A DNA stretch of 5,713 nt from UBA1367 sp040268355 (GTDB lineage Bacteria; Actinomycetota; Coriobacteriia; Coriobacteriales; Atopobiaceae): positions 1 through 5,713 of the forward strand of contig JAWRIT010000056.1 of the NCBI GenBank assembly GCA_040268355.1. The letters are read 5' to 3'. Each line of letters starts with the position of its first letter. Positions within the stretch are counted from its first letter, which is position 1. A model generated the notes under the pieces. It was not told the DNA's origin and did not search any database. It saw only the letters and a program-made list of their open reading frames with translations. Below are positions 1 to 5,713 of this stretch, one piece after another. A program made the translations under genes and the position numbers.

Positions 1-25
1 GGTGCCTCTTCCCCCGTGTCGCCCT
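1..25. repeat. Truncated arm of a dispersed palindromic repeat
   Basis: The first 25 bases match both arms of the large palindrome at 5480-5558. They agree with the right arm (5533-5557) at 22 of 25 positions, and with the reverse complement of the left arm (5481-5505) at 23 of 25. All differences are transitions. The shared core reads GGTGCCTCTTCC. The window boundary cuts this copy, so its other arm should lie just upstream. The repeat is intergenic, between an unseen upstream gene and priA. It does not code: an open frame running from base 2 into priA merely translates the repeat. Whether it is mobile, structural or a terminator cannot be told from one half-copy. Confidence 0.75.
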
Positions 26-28
26 GTG

Positions 29-57
29 GGTTCGAGCCGCGGTGCATGGGCTAGAAT
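29..57 (+). promoter_or_regulatory. Probable priA promoter
   Basis: TAGAAT at 52-57 differs from the sigma-70 type -10 consensus TATAAT at one position. It sits about 35 bases before the priA start, giving a predicted leader of about 28 bases. The -35 region is poor: a 17-base spacer places GGTTCG at 29-34, and TTCGAG at 31-36 is the nearest alternative with a 15-base spacer. Weak -35 elements are common in GC-rich actinobacteria. The promoter lies between the repeat arm and the gene, so it would serve as the main start of the priA-def-fmt-rsmB cluster. The call is inference from the -10 match and its position. Confidence 0.45.
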
Positions 58-82
58 GGTGGGTCCGATCCGCCCATCCGAG

Positions 83-88
83 AGGAGG
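83..88 (+). promoter_or_regulatory. priA ribosome binding site (decides the start)
   Basis: AGGAGG lies three bases before the ATG at 92, and the wider GAGAGGAGG gives a more usual spacing. Another in-frame ATG at 56 overlaps the -10 hexamer and has no comparable site before it. The open frame from base 2 begins in a repeat. This site therefore picks ATG 92 as the start. Confidence 0.75.
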
Positions 89-91
89 CCC

Positions 92-2395
92 ATGCGCTAC
101 GCGCACGTCGTGCTCGACATCCCGACACGCGCCCTCGAGCGGGCCTTCGACTACGGCGTGCCCGACGAGCTGGCAGAGACGGTGCTCGTCGGCACCACGG
201 TGCTCGTGACCTTCTCCCGTCGTCCCGTCATCGGCTACGTGGTCGCCCTCTCGGCACGCCCCGTCTCGGGCATCGCGCCCGACAAGGTGCTGCCCATCCG
301 TCAGGTGCTCGCGCCGTCAGCCTTCGACGAGGGGGCCGCTCGCGTCGCCTCGTGGATGGCCCGCGAGTACGCTTGCCCTCCGTGCGAGGCGCTCCGGCCC
401 TTCCTGGCGCCCGGCCAGCTCGTCAAGGTCCGCCGGGAGGACGCCGCCTCCCCCTGGCAGCTCGTCTGCGAGCGCTCGGGCCCCGTCGACGCCCGTTGGG
501 TGCGTCTGACCGAGGAGGCCACCGCGTTCGAGCCGCGCAAGAACGCGAGCCGGCAGCGCGCGGTGCTCGAGGCGCTTGCCGCCGGTCCCGTGCGCATGGC
601 CGAGCTTGCGGCCACCATCTCCGGGGCGTCGCAGGTCGTCCTGGCGCTCGAGCGTCGGGGCGTCGTGGCGGTGGAGACGCGGCGCCGCGTGCGCGGGGGA
701 GATCCCACCACGCTCTCGTCGGCCGTGTCGAGGCGTCCCGAGCGCCTGACGGCAGGGCAGCTCGAGGCGCTTTCCGCCATCGATGCGGCGCGCCAGGGCG
801 CCTCAGGGGACGTGGTGCTGGTCGATGGCGTCACGGGATCGGGCAAGACCGAGGTCTACCTGGCCGCCATAGAGCGGGCGCTCGCAGACGGCATGGGAGC
901 GCTCGTGCTCGTGCCCGAGATCTCGCTCACGGCGCAGACGGTCGGGCGCTTCCGGTCGCGCTTTGGCGACGACGTCGCGGTGCTGCACTCGCGGCTCTCT
1001 GCCGGCGAGCGCTTCGACCAGTGGGACCTCGTGCGCACCGGTCAGGCGCATGTGGTCGTGGGCGCCCGCTCGGCCCTGTTCGCTCCGCTCGCCAAGGTCG
1101 GGCTCATCATCATCGACGAGGAGCACGAGGGCTCCTACAAGCAGGGGTCGGCGCCTCGCTACCACGCCCGTGAGCTGGCGGCGCGGCTCGCCCGCGAGCG
1201 CGGCTGCGCGCTCGTCCTGGGCTCGGCCACCCCCTCGTTGGAAAGCCTCGCCCGCTGCCGGGCGGGCCAGTGGGCCGGCGCGCGCTGGACGTGCGTCGCG
1301 ATGCCCGAGCGCCCAGGAGCGGCGACCCTTCCCACGGTGAGCGTCGTCGACATGACCCAGCAGTTCGCGCAGGGCAACCGCTCGATCTTCTCGAACGAGC
1401 TGCAGCGGGCGCTCGAGGAGGTGCTCGAGCGGCGTGAGAAGGCGGTGCTGCTGCTCAACCGACGGGGCTTTGCGACCTTTCTGATGTGCCGCGAGTGCGG
1501 CTGCGTGCCCGAGTGCCCGCACTGCTCCAGCGCGCTCACCTATCACGAACGCACCCACGAGCTCGTCTGCCACACCTGCGGGAGCAGCTGGCCCGCGACC
1601 GCCTGGCCCGACCCGTCGACGCGCTGTCCGAGCTGCGGGAGCCGTTACATGGGCGCCTTCGGGGTGGGCACCCAGCGCGTGGAGGACGAGCTTTCGGTGC
1701 TGGTGGGCGATCGCGCCGAGGTCATTCGCATGGACGCCGACACCACCTCGGGCAAGGGAGGGCACCAGCGCCTGCTGGAGCGCTTCGACGCGGCGCCGTG
1801 CGCGGTGCTCGTGGGCACGCAGATGATCGCCAAGGGACTCGACTTTCCCGAGGTCACGCTCGTGGGGGTGGTCAACGCCGACACGACCCTCAAGCTGCCC
1901 GACTTCCGTGCGGCCGAGCGGACCTACGACCTGCTCGAGCAGGTGGCGGGCCGTGCGGGGCGCGGCGAGCGGCCCGGGCGCGTCGTCATCCAGAGCTACT
2001 GGGCGGGCCACCCCGCCATCCAGGCGGTGCTCCTGCATGAGCGCTCCGTCTTTTTGGAGAGCGAGCTCGACGAGCGCCGCAGCGCCGGCTACCCTCCCTT
2101 CGCGCGGCTCGCGAACGTGGTGTGCTCGGGGCGCGACGGCAGGGCGGTCGCGATGGCCCTCGACGATTTGGCCGCCGACCTGCGGGAGCGTCTTCGGGGG
2201 CGCGTGGGGTGGGAGGTCCTGGGGCCGGCCGACTGCCTCAAGGCGCGCGCCAAGGACCGCGTGCGCCGCCACCTGATGGTGAAGGCGCCCCTGGGCGCGG
2301 AGCTTGGCGCCGTGCTCGGCGCGGCGACGCGCGCGCTGGGCGTGCGGAGCGGCGTCTCTGTCGCCGTGGACGTCGACTGCTACGACCTCATGTGA
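92..2395 (+). CDS. priA: Primosomal replication restart helicase PriA
   Basis: 767 residues. PriA is a 3'-to-5' DNA helicase that recognises abandoned replication forks and D-loops and starts reloading of the replicative helicase. The N-terminus, MRYAHVVLDIP...RAFDY, is the usual 3'-DNA-binding domain opening, which supports the ATG at 92. The superfamily 2 helicase core shows Walker A GVTGSGKT (246-253), Walker B DEEH (342-345), GSATPS (377-382), the GTQMIAKGLDFP segment (575-586) and QVAGRAGRG (617-625). A zinc module lies within the second helicase half, with cysteine pairs at 466/469, 475/478, 493/496 and 512/515. An extra Cys is at 471, and the gap between the last two pairs is wider than in E. 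coli. In many later-branching actinobacteria (mycobacteria) PriA has lost detectable helicase motifs, but here they are intact. It is first in the cluster, with a likely promoter directly upstream. The identification is secure. Confidence 0.98.
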   Translation: MRYAHVVLDIPTRALERAFDYGVPDELAETVLVGTTVLVTFSRRPVIGYVVALSARPVSGIAPDKVLPIRQVLAPSAFDEGAARVASWMAREYACPPCEALRPFLAPGQLVKVRREDAASPWQLVCERSGPVDARWVRLTEEATAFEPRKNASRQRAVLEALAAGPVRMAELAATISGASQVVLALERRGVVAVETRRRVRGGDPTTLSSAVSRRPERLTAGQLEALSAIDAARQGASGDVVLVDGVTGSGKTEVYLAAIERALADGMGALVLVPEISLTAQTVGRFRSRFGDDVAVLHSRLSAGERFDQWDLVRTGQAHVVVGARSALFAPLAKVGLIIIDEEHEGSYKQGSAPRYHARELAARLARERGCALVLGSATPSLESLARCRAGQWAGARWTCVAMPERPGAATLPTVSVVDMTQQFAQGNRSIFSNELQRALEEVLERREKAVLLLNRRGFATFLMCRECGCVPECPHCSSALTYHERTHELVCHTCGSSWPATAWPDPSTRCPSCGSRYMGAFGVGTQRVEDELSVLVGDRAEVIRMDADTTSGKGGHQRLLERFDAAPCAVLVGTQMIAKGLDFPEVTLVGVVNADTTLKLPDFRAAERTYDLLEQVAGRAGRGERPGRVVIQSYWAGHPAIQAVLLHERSVFLESELDERRSAGYPPFARLANVVCSGRDGRAVAMALDDLAADLRERLRGRVGWEVLGPADCLKARAKDRVRRHLMVKAPLGAELGAVLGAATRALGVRSGVSVAVDVDCYDLM

Positions 2396-2398
2396 TAG

Positions 2399-2436
2399 GC
2401 GCGCCCACCGGGGCGACCCCACGTCGCCCGGCGCGC
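2399..2436. other. GC-rich stem-loop just after priA
   Basis: A few bases after the priA stop, GCGCG (2399-2403) can pair with CGCGC (2432-2436), CC (2408-2409) with GG (2430-2431), and GGGCGA (2411-2416) with TCGCCC (2424-2429). The loop is CCCCACG, and unpaired bases interrupt the stem. A competing pairing joins ACCCCACG (2416-2423) with CGTGGGGT (2452-2459). No T run follows, so this is not a standard intrinsic terminator. It could slow or partly terminate transcription, stabilise the priA message end, or be a chance product of high GC. Confidence 0.3.
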
Positions 2437-2463
2437 TTGCGGACGCGACCGCGTGGGGTTCCC

Positions 2464-2514
2464 TTGGCGCATTTTGTGCAGCGTATCACCGGGCGCGGGG
2501 ATGGGTAGTACCAT
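2464..2514 (+). promoter_or_regulatory. Possible internal promoter for def-fmt-rsmB
   Basis: The priA-def spacer is 149 bases, far longer than the other gaps in the cluster (14 and 2 bases), and this stretch is locally richer in A and T. TACCAT at 2509-2514 fits a loose -10 pattern and would give a short leader before the def start. No properly spaced -35 is visible: TTGTGC at 2474-2479 is too far upstream of it. An alternative pairing of TTGGCG (2464-2469) with TATCAC (2484-2489) is too closely spaced. The argument rests mostly on the size of the gap. Confidence 0.25.
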
Positions 2515-2544
2515 CAAGAGAACAGCTACCACCGAGGAGGTCAC

Positions 2545-3096
2545 ATGGCCAACGAATTCGATGACATTGTCATTGCGCCCGACGAGCGCCTGTTCACCGA
2601 ATGCGCCCCCATAGAGGAGATAACCCCGGAGATCCGCGCCCTGGCGGAGCGGATGCTCGAGAACATGTACGCCACCGAGGGTTGCGGCCTTGCCGCCCCA
2701 CAGGTCGGCGAGCTCGTCCAGATGATCGTGATCGACTGCGACTACACGGAGAGCCAGAGGAATCCCTACGTGCTCATCAACCCCAAGATCGTCGAACTCG
2801 ACGGCGAGGACCGCGAGTTCCCGGAGGGGTGCCTGTCGTTTCCCGGCATCACCGTGAACGTCACGCGCCCGAGCCACGTGGTCGTGCACGCCCAGAACCT
2901 CGACGGCGAGCTGATGCGCTACGAGGCGCGCGAGAACCTGATGGCCGTCTGCCTGCAGCATGAGATCGACCATCTGCGCGGCATCACGATGGTCGACCAC
3001 CTCGGGCCCATCAAGCGTGCCGCCAAGATGCGCGAGCTGGACGAGGCGCTCGCCGCGGGGGCCCGTCCGGGCGACACCGCGCGCGACGTGGCTTAG
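2545..3096 (+). CDS. def: Peptide deformylase
   Basis: 183 residues, a usual bacterial length. This cytoplasmic metalloenzyme removes the N-formyl group from the starting methionine of nascent proteins at the ribosome exit, which lets methionine aminopeptidase act. All three family motifs are present. Motif 1 is GCGLAAPQVG (46-55, with conserved Gln53). Motif 2 is EGCLS (94-98, metal ligand Cys96). Motif 3 is QHEIDHLRG (138-146), with metal ligands His139 and His143 and catalytic Glu140. The ATG is preceded by GAGGAGG at 2534-2540 with a four-base spacer. fmt follows after 14 bases, pairing the enzyme that adds the formyl group with the one that removes it. Position 2 of motif 1 is Cys rather than the more usual Ile or Val; this is not expected to abolish activity. 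Identity is secure. The assignment to the type 1 subgroup is less certain. Confidence 0.98.
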   Translation: MANEFDDIVIAPDERLFTECAPIEEITPEIRALAERMLENMYATEGCGLAAPQVGELVQMIVIDCDYTESQRNPYVLINPKIVELDGEDREFPEGCLSFPGITVNVTRPSHVVVHAQNLDGELMRYEARENLMAVCLQHEIDHLRGITMVDHLGPIKRAAKMRELDEALAAGARPGDTARDVA

Positions 3097-3110
3097 CAGG
3101 GGAGGTCCCG

Positions 3111-4025
3111 ATGCGCGTGGTGTTCATGGGCACGCCCGACTTCGCGGTGCCGTCGCTTCTTGGGCTTGCCGAGCGGCATGAGGTCACCCTCGTGCTCACC
3201 CGTCCCGACGCGGTGCGCGGCCGCGGTCGCACCCTGGTCCCCTCGTCCGTCAAGGAGCAGGCGGAGAGGCTGGGTATCCCGGTCGTCGAGGCGAGGCGGA
3301 TCTCGGACGAGGTGCTGGCGGCTCTCTCCGACGCCCGCCCCGACGTGATCGCGGTCGCGGCCTTCGGCTGCCTGCTGCCCGACGCCGTCCTCGAGCTCGC
3401 CCCATACGGCTGCGTCAACGTGCACGCGTCACTGCTGCCGCGCTGGCGTGGCGCCGCCCCCATCCAGCGGGCGGTGCTTGCGGGAGACGAGCGTGCGGGC
3501 GTCTCCATCATGCGCGTCGTCCACGAGCTCGATGCGGGCGCGTATTGCCGGCAGGCGTCGGTCGAGCTGGGCGAGAAGGACTGCGCCACGCTCATGGCGG
3601 AGCTTGCCAAGGTGGGCGCGGACGAGCTGCTCGCGGCGCTCGACGAGATCGCCGATGGGACGGTCGCTTGGACCGAGCAGGACGAGACGCAGGTGACCTA
3701 CGCCGCCAAGATCGAGAAGGCGGAGATGCTTCTGGATCCCGCGGACACGGCGGCGGCGAACGTGCGTCGCGTGCGCGCCTCGACGGACGCCGCCCCGGCA
3801 CGGCTTGTCGTGGCTGGCAAGGGCGCGCGCGTCCTGGCGGCCCATGAGGCGTCGGCCCCGCTCGCTGCAGGTACCGTGCGCGTCGGCAAGGGGCGTGTGG
3901 TCCTGGGGTGCGCGGACGGTGCGCTCGAGCTCGATCGCGTAAAGCCGGACGGCAAGCGAGCCATGGAGGCCGCGGCCTGGGCCTCGGGGCTTCGCGGCAC
4001 CGACCTTGGCTGGGAGCGGGCGTAG
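3111..4025 (+). CDS. fmt: Methionyl-tRNA formyltransferase
   Basis: 304 residues, against 315 in E. coli. It transfers a formyl group from 10-formyltetrahydrofolate to Met-tRNA(fMet), making the initiator tRNA competent for translation start. The N-terminal formyltransferase fold opens with MRVVFMGTPDFAVPSL. The tRNA-contacting basic loop RPDAVRGRGRTL lies at 31-42. The active site motif NVHASLLPRWRGAAPIQ (103-119) supplies Asn103 and His105, and Asp141 in DAGAYC (141-146) completes the triad matching E. coli Asn106/His108/Asp144. The QDETQVTYAAKI segment (190-201) marks the linker to the C-terminal tRNA-binding barrel, which is more divergent: the usual RAFNPWPGA-like stretch reads RASTDAAPARL (222-232). 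GGGGAGG at 3099-3105, five bases before the ATG, fixes the start. It follows def closely, and rsmB begins two bases after its stop. Confidence 0.97.
   Translation: MRVVFMGTPDFAVPSLLGLAERHEVTLVLTRPDAVRGRGRTLVPSSVKEQAERLGIPVVEARRISDEVLAALSDARPDVIAVAAFGCLLPDAVLELAPYGCVNVHASLLPRWRGAAPIQRAVLAGDERAGVSIMRVVHELDAGAYCRQASVELGEKDCATLMAELAKVGADELLAALDEIADGTVAWTEQDETQVTYAAKIEKAEMLLDPADTAAANVRRVRASTDAAPARLVVAGKGARVLAAHEASAPLAAGTVRVGKGRVVLGCADGALELDRVKPDGKRAMEAAAWASGLRGTDLGWERA
4012..4016 (+). promoter_or_regulatory. rsmB ribosome binding site inside fmt
   Basis: GGGAG lies within the last codons of fmt, 11 bases before the GTG at 4028. It is weaker and more distant than the sites of the other three genes. 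With the two-base gap after the fmt stop, it suggests rsmB translation depends on ribosomes finishing fmt. It supports GTG 4028 over an ATG at 3908 deep inside fmt. Confidence 0.5.
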
Positions 4026-4027
4026 GC

Positions 4028-5476
4028 GTGGCCTCGCCCACCCCGGCACGTAGGACCGCCCTCGCGCTCGTCGGCGAGCGTCGGCGTCGCTCGGCGCGCA
4101 TGCGCGAGCTGCTGCGCGGATCAAGACGCATGGGCGAGCTGGACCAGCGGGACCGCGCGCTCGCGTTTCGGCTGGCCATGGGTGCCGTTGCCGCCCAGAG
4201 CCTGCTCGACGAGCTCATCGACTCGTACGCGCGTCGCCCCTCGTCGCTTCAGCCCCAGGTGCGCGACGCCCTGCGCCTCGCCTGCTTCGAGGCATGCTGG
4301 CTCGAGACGCCGCCCCAGGTGGTGGTGAGCCAGGGGGTCGAGCTGGTGCGCTCGGTCGCGCCACGCACCGCCGGCTTGGCGAACGCCGTACTGCGGCGCG
4401 TCGTCGAACAGGACCGTCCCCGCATCCGTGCGGCACGGGAGCGCTGCGCACAGGGGAAGGCCGATGTCACCATCGAGGAGCTCAGGCTCGCCTCGGCGCT
4501 TCCTGCGTGGTTGGTCGAGCGCCTGGCGCACGACCGGAGCGTGCCGGACGCACGGGCCATCGCGCGTGGCATCCTCGAGCCGGCGCCCGTCACGGTCGCC
4601 ACGAACCGCATGGCGCACACGCCGGCCCAGACCGAGGGGCTGCTTGCCGCTGCGGGCCTCGCACCGCAGGTGGGCCTGCTTCCCGGCTCGTTCGAGCTTG
4701 GTCGTCCTGCCGGCCTTGCGGGCTCGGGCCTCGTCGAGGCGACCGACGTCATCGTTGCGGACGTCGCCGCGCAGCTGGTCGCCCGCCTCGTGGCGCCACC
4801 GCCGGGCTCCCGTGTCCTTGAGATCGGGCAGGGGAGGGGCACCAAGACCCTCTTGCTTCAGTCTTGCGCCCACGAGATGGGAGGGGTCCTGCGCCTCACC
4901 GGCGTCGACAGCGAGCCGTTCAAAGTCGAGCTCGCCCGCGAGCGCATGGCCCGCGTGGGTCTCTCGCATGCGGTCACCTGCCACGTGCTCGATGGGCGGA
5001 CCCTGGGGCGCAGTGATCTTCCCGAGGCCCTGTCTGGCCCGTTCGACCTCGTGTTCGTAGATGCGCCCTGCTCCGGCACGGGTACCATGCGTCGTCATCC
5101 CGAGGTGGCCTCAGCGCTGGAGCCACGCGCCCTCGACGCCCGTGCGAGCGACTCGCTGCCCGCCTTGCAGCTCGCCCTTGTGCGTGCGGCTGCCGAGCGT
5201 GTGGCTGCGGGAGGCACGCTCGCCTACGCGACCTGCTCGGCGCTGCGCGTCGAGAACGAAGAGGTGGTCCGGGCCTTTCTCGCGTCCCCGGAGGGCGCGC
5301 GCTTCACTGTTGTCCCCGTAACGACACGACACGCCTCTCAGGACGCCGACCGCTCGCTCGCACGGACCATCCGGCCCTGGGTCACCGACGAGGGCTTTCT
5401 GCTCACAGGCCTTGACGATGGGGAGCTGTGTCCAGCGGACACGCATTTCTTGGCGCTTCTTACGGCGACCCGCTGA
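4028..5476 (+). CDS. rsmB: 16S rRNA (cytosine-967 C5)-methyltransferase RsmB
   Basis: 482 residues from the GTG start. It uses S-adenosylmethionine to make 5-methylcytosine at position 967 of 16S rRNA in the small subunit. The N-terminal NusB-like RNA-binding domain spans roughly residues 8-130 (PARRTALAL, DQRDRALAFRL, LANAVLRRV). A NOL1/NOP2/Sun methyltransferase domain follows. It shows the SAM motif VLEIGQGRGTKT (263-274), Asp294 in TGVDSEP, Asp322 in LDGRTL, motif IV DAPCSGTG (345-352, Cys348) and motif VI ATCS (401-404, Cys403) followed by ENEE. The two cysteines are the nucleophile and release residue of the m5C family. SAM motif I departs from the usual AAPGGKT form, while Gly271, Lys273 and Thr274 are kept. 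The GTG start fits the family N-terminus. A longer frame from an ATG at 3908 would overlap fmt by 118 bases. The specific C967 target is inferred from domain layout and gene order. Confidence 0.94.
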   Translation: MASPTPARRTALALVGERRRRSARMRELLRGSRRMGELDQRDRALAFRLAMGAVAAQSLLDELIDSYARRPSSLQPQVRDALRLACFEACWLETPPQVVVSQGVELVRSVAPRTAGLANAVLRRVVEQDRPRIRAARERCAQGKADVTIEELRLASALPAWLVERLAHDRSVPDARAIARGILEPAPVTVATNRMAHTPAQTEGLLAAAGLAPQVGLLPGSFELGRPAGLAGSGLVEATDVIVADVAAQLVARLVAPPPGSRVLEIGQGRGTKTLLLQSCAHEMGGVLRLTGVDSEPFKVELARERMARVGLSHAVTCHVLDGRTLGRSDLPEALSGPFDLVFVDAPCSGTGTMRRHPEVASALEPRALDARASDSLPALQLALVRAAAERVAAGGTLAYATCSALRVENEEVVRAFLASPEGARFTVVPVTTRHASQDADRSLARTIRPWVTDEGFLLTGLDDGELCPADTHFLALLTATR

Positions 5477-5479
5477 CAC

Positions 5480-5558
5480 GAAGGCGACACGGAGGAAGAG
5501 GCACCTATGTGTCGCGAAAGCGACGACACATAGGTGCCTCTTCCCCTGTGCCGCCTTC
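5480..5558. repeat. Large palindromic repeat, full copy
   Basis: The left arm (5480-5514) and right arm (5524-5558) are reverse complements over 35 bases with three mismatches, one of which would be a G-U pair in RNA. The spacer is 9 bases. It begins three bases after the rsmB stop. At the tip, GTCGC (5511-5515) can instead pair with GCGAC (5520-5524) around a GAAA tetraloop, leaving GAC (5525-5527) as a bulge. A half copy starts the window upstream of priA, so this is a dispersed element. It lacks a T tract after the stem, contains no gene, and translates to look-alike peptides on both strands because it is symmetric. It could be a REP/MITE-like element that also protects message ends or helps terminate transcription. 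Those roles are inference. Confidence 0.88.
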
Positions 5559-5713
5559 CCTAGCAACCCCCGCCCTGGTGCCCCGTCGGCCTCCCTCAGC
5601 CTGGGATGCGGCAGGGGAGTCGGGTGTCGTGGCTAGAGATTGGACTTTTGCGGCGTTATTTCGGGCGTTCCGGAGTATCTCCGTCTCCCATCCTGCTGTT
5701 TTTCTGCCCGATA
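5559..5713. other. Intergenic stretch without a convincing gene
   Basis: No open frame here has a ribosome binding site with a start, GC-rich third positions like its neighbours, or recognisable residues. The second half (from about 5633) is richer in A and T than the genes, as expected of a gene boundary. It holds a short hairpin at 5671-5683 and a T5 run at 5699-5703. A promoter for an unseen next gene may lie here, but no well-spaced -35/-10 pair is visible. TTGGAC at 5640-5645 resembles a -35 box with no matching -10. Confidence 0.5.
5663..5703 (+). terminator. Weak terminator-like hairpin and T run
   Basis: CGGAG (5671-5675) pairs perfectly with CTCCG (5679-5683) over a TAT loop. GGG (5663-5665) can extend it with CCC (5687-5689) across unpaired bases. 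A run of five T follows at 5699-5703, about ten bases beyond the extended stem. Intrinsic terminators normally have the T run immediately after the stem, so this is a poor match. It could end transcription reading through from rsmB, or be incidental. Confidence 0.2.

Noticed and set aside
2..91. N-terminal extension of PriA by 30 residues from base 2, or by 12 from an ATG at 56
   Set aside because: The extension translates the repeat arm and the promoter region. The family N-terminus starts at the ATG at 92, which has a strong ribosome binding site.
803..2422. 539-residue open frame on the minus strand opposite priA
   Set aside because: It lies fully opposite a secure PriA gene, is rich in Ala, Arg, Gly and His as expected of an antisense frame in GC-rich DNA, and has no recognisable motif.
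3908..4027. RsmB extension from an ATG at 3908
   Set aside because: It would overlap the end of fmt by 118 bases. The extra residues are Arg-rich with no domain, and GTG 4028 fits the NusB-like domain start and the operon spacing.
4121..5098. 325-residue minus-strand open frame opposite rsmB
   Set aside because: It is opposite well-supported RsmB codons including the catalytic motifs. Its composition is typical of a GC-rich shadow frame and it shows no family features.
5480..5558. CRISPR array or standard intrinsic terminator at the palindrome
   Set aside because: There is a single inverted repeat with no regular spacers, so it is not CRISPR. No T run follows either side of the stem, so it is not a standard intrinsic terminator.
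5412..5636. 74-residue plus-strand frame spanning the rsmB end and the palindrome
   Set aside because: Its start lies inside rsmB in another frame, and its middle is the translated palindrome. No ribosome binding site is present.
5505..5711. Minus-strand frame open from the right edge of the window and ending inside the palindrome
   Set aside because: It has no visible upstream start, third positions that are not GC-rich like the real genes, and a C-terminus that is simply translated repeat. The end of a convergent gene cannot be fully excluded without more sequence.
5559..5713. Possible tRNA or small structured RNA in the tail
   Set aside because: I could find no cloverleaf, T-loop GTTCRA sequence or SRP RNA core, only one 5-base-pair hairpin.

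Overview
This window is a compact housekeeping cluster from a GC-rich bacterium (visually near 70% GC). All genes are on the + strand: priA, def, fmt, rsmB. The order is the same as in Firmicutes such as Bacillus subtilis. The high GC, strong GAGGAGG-type ribosome binding sites and a PriA with an intact helicase core together suggest an early-branching actinobacterium of the class Coriobacteriia (Olsenella/Atopobium/Collinsella relatives). This taxonomic placement is inference. No ribosomal RNA or clade-specific marker is present to prove it.

Layout. Positions 1-25 are the cut end of a palindromic intergenic repeat. A short promoter/leader segment follows, with a good -10 hexamer at 52-57. 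priA (92-2395) is followed by a 149-base structured spacer. Then come def (2545-3096), fmt (3111-4025, 14 bases after def) and rsmB (GTG start at 4028, 2 bases after the fmt stop; ends 5476). A full copy of the palindromic repeat (5480-5558) begins 3 bases after the rsmB stop. The last 155 bases (5559-5713) hold no convincing gene, only a short hairpin and a T run.

Function. def and fmt are the two ends of the formyl-methionine cycle: Fmt formylates the initiator Met-tRNA and Def removes the formyl group from the finished nascent chain. RsmB methylates C967 of 16S rRNA, next to the P-site region where initiator tRNA works. PriA restarts stalled replication forks and is linked to the others only by conserved gene order. 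def-fmt-rsmB look translationally coupled or nearly so. priA may be transcribed with them or may be partly separated by the spacer.

What stands out. I found no undescribed multi-gene system. The most unusual non-coding feature is the near-perfect 35-base-arm palindrome after rsmB, because a second, truncated copy begins the window just upstream of priA. The operon is therefore bracketed by members of one dispersed repeat family. Smaller points of interest are an unusual SAM-binding motif I in RsmB (GQGRGTKT in place of the usual AAPGGKT type) and a widened, cysteine-enriched zinc module in PriA.
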